NCBI GenBank assembly: GCA_021808205.1
Contig: JAKBCD010000162.1
Location: forward strand, 1 to 5,555
Source: Pseudomonadota bacterium
GTDB lineage: Bacteria; Pseudomonadota; Alphaproteobacteria; Acetobacterales; Acetobacteraceae
Length of the DNA stretch: 5,555 nucleotides
Reading direction: 5' to 3'
Shown here: one piece after another, positions 5,193 through 5,555 of the stretch
How positions within the stretch are numbered: position 1 is the stretch's first letter
Layout of the letters: every line of letters starts with the position of its first letter
Translations under genes and position numbers: made by a program
Notes under the pieces: generated by a model
Databases searched by the model: none
Told to the model about the DNA's origin: nothing
What the model saw: the letters and a program-made list of their open reading frames with translations, nothing else

Positions 5193-5555
5193 TCGCCGTT
5201 TCCACCAAAGCCGCGCTGGTGCGCATCGCCCTGCTGCGCGGCGATGAGCTGGCGGAATTCCACCTCTGGAACCGCAACGCGCCGGATGGCGTGGGCGATC
5301 TTTATACCGGCCGGGTGGACGCGGTGGAAAAAGCCCTGGCCGGCTGTTTCGTTGCCCTGGGCGGCGATGTCTCAGGCTTTCTGCCAGACAGCGCCGGGGC
5401 GAAGCACCTCACCATCGGCGAATATATCAGCGTGCGCGTCACCCGAGCCGCGCAAGGCGGAAAGGGCCCTCGCCTCGCGCTGGCAAAAGTACCGCCGCGC
5501 GGCTCTCCTGGTCTTCTCACCCCCGGCCCCGGCCCCCTGACGGAGCTGGCGCAAC
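5189..5555 (+). CDS. rng: Ribonuclease E/G, N-terminal part (3' partial)
   Basis: An open frame of 122 codons runs off the right edge without a stop. Ribonucleases E and G are single-strand endonucleases that mature ribosomal RNA and start mRNA decay. The visible N-terminus (start, then [20 protein letters not shown]) is followed by FHLWNRNAPDGVGDLY. It then enters the S1-like RNA-binding domain from about residue 36: GDLYTGRV, a CFVALGG strand, GFLPDSAGAKHL, and YISVRVTRAAQGGKGPRLA, all typical of the family. The catalytic DNase I-like region lies outside the window. Start: TTG at 5189, overlapping the maf stop as TTGA, which suggests coupled translation; no strong Shine-Dalgarno site is visible. 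The GTG at 5219 is a less likely alternative because it cuts the first conserved strand. The proline/glycine-rich PPRGSPGLLTPGPGP stretch near the edge looks like a linker. The choice between rng and rne cannot be settled from this part; the symbol follows the small-RNase gene order infA-maf-RNase. Confidence 0.88.
   Translation, partial: MIAVSTKAALVRIALLRGDELAEFHLWNRNAPDGVGDLYTGRVDAVEKALAGCFVALGGDVSGFLPDSAGAKHLTIGEYISVRVTRAAQGGKGPRLALAKVPPRGSPGLLTPGPGPLTELAQ

Noticed and set aside
5521..5537. Tandem CCCCGG-type repeat near the right edge
   Set aside because: Only about two and a half copies, in frame within the RNase gene and encoding a Pro-Gly linker; more likely composition than a repeat element.
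1..5555. Mobile elements, CRISPR arrays, riboswitches or a new defence or biosynthetic system
   Set aside because: The genes are recognisable core or common families, and I saw no periodic repeats or transposase, nuclease or toxin motifs.

Overview
The window reads as a stretch of ordinary core chromosome from a GC-rich alphaproteobacterium. The family Acetobacteraceae (Acidocella/Acidiphilium-like acidophiles) is my best guess. That rests on the codon bias toward G/C at third positions, the character of the DnaE tail and the RNase E/G N-terminus, and the infA-maf-RNase E/G gene order familiar from alphaproteobacteria. The family-level placement is inference, not proof. I see no insertion sequence, phage gene, CRISPR array, integrase or toxin gene.

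Layout from left to right. Bases 1-486 (+) are the last 161 codons of dnaE, the DNA polymerase III alpha subunit. After a 75-base gap with a possible promoter comes a 732-residue S9 prolyl-oligopeptidase-family serine peptidase (562-2760, +) with a twin-arginine-type signal peptide. It converges on a ClC-family chloride/proton antiporter (2815-4140, -) with 54 bases between the two stop codons. The antiporter start faces a tRNA-Val(GAC) gene (4189-4263, +), which has a plausible stable-RNA promoter and an unusual flanking inverted repeat. A 165-base spacer with two short dyads and a candidate promoter leads into infA (4429-4647, +), maf (4632-5192, +) and an RNase E/G gene that runs off the right edge (5189 onward, +). 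The last three genes overlap one another and look like one translationally coupled operon.

The genes are mostly housekeeping: replication, translation initiation, nucleotide-pool cleaning, RNA decay and a valine tRNA, plus a peptidase and an ion exchanger. I did not find a new multi-gene system.

The points most worth a second look are small-scale. Eight perfect base pairs flank the tRNA and extend its acceptor stem. The maf frame has no ATG, GTG or TTG before its family-defining SASPRR motif. None of the five genes whose start lies in the window appears to use ATG. The antiporter start is best placed at a TTG behind a strong Shine-Dalgarno sequence rather than at a GTG inside the tRNA.
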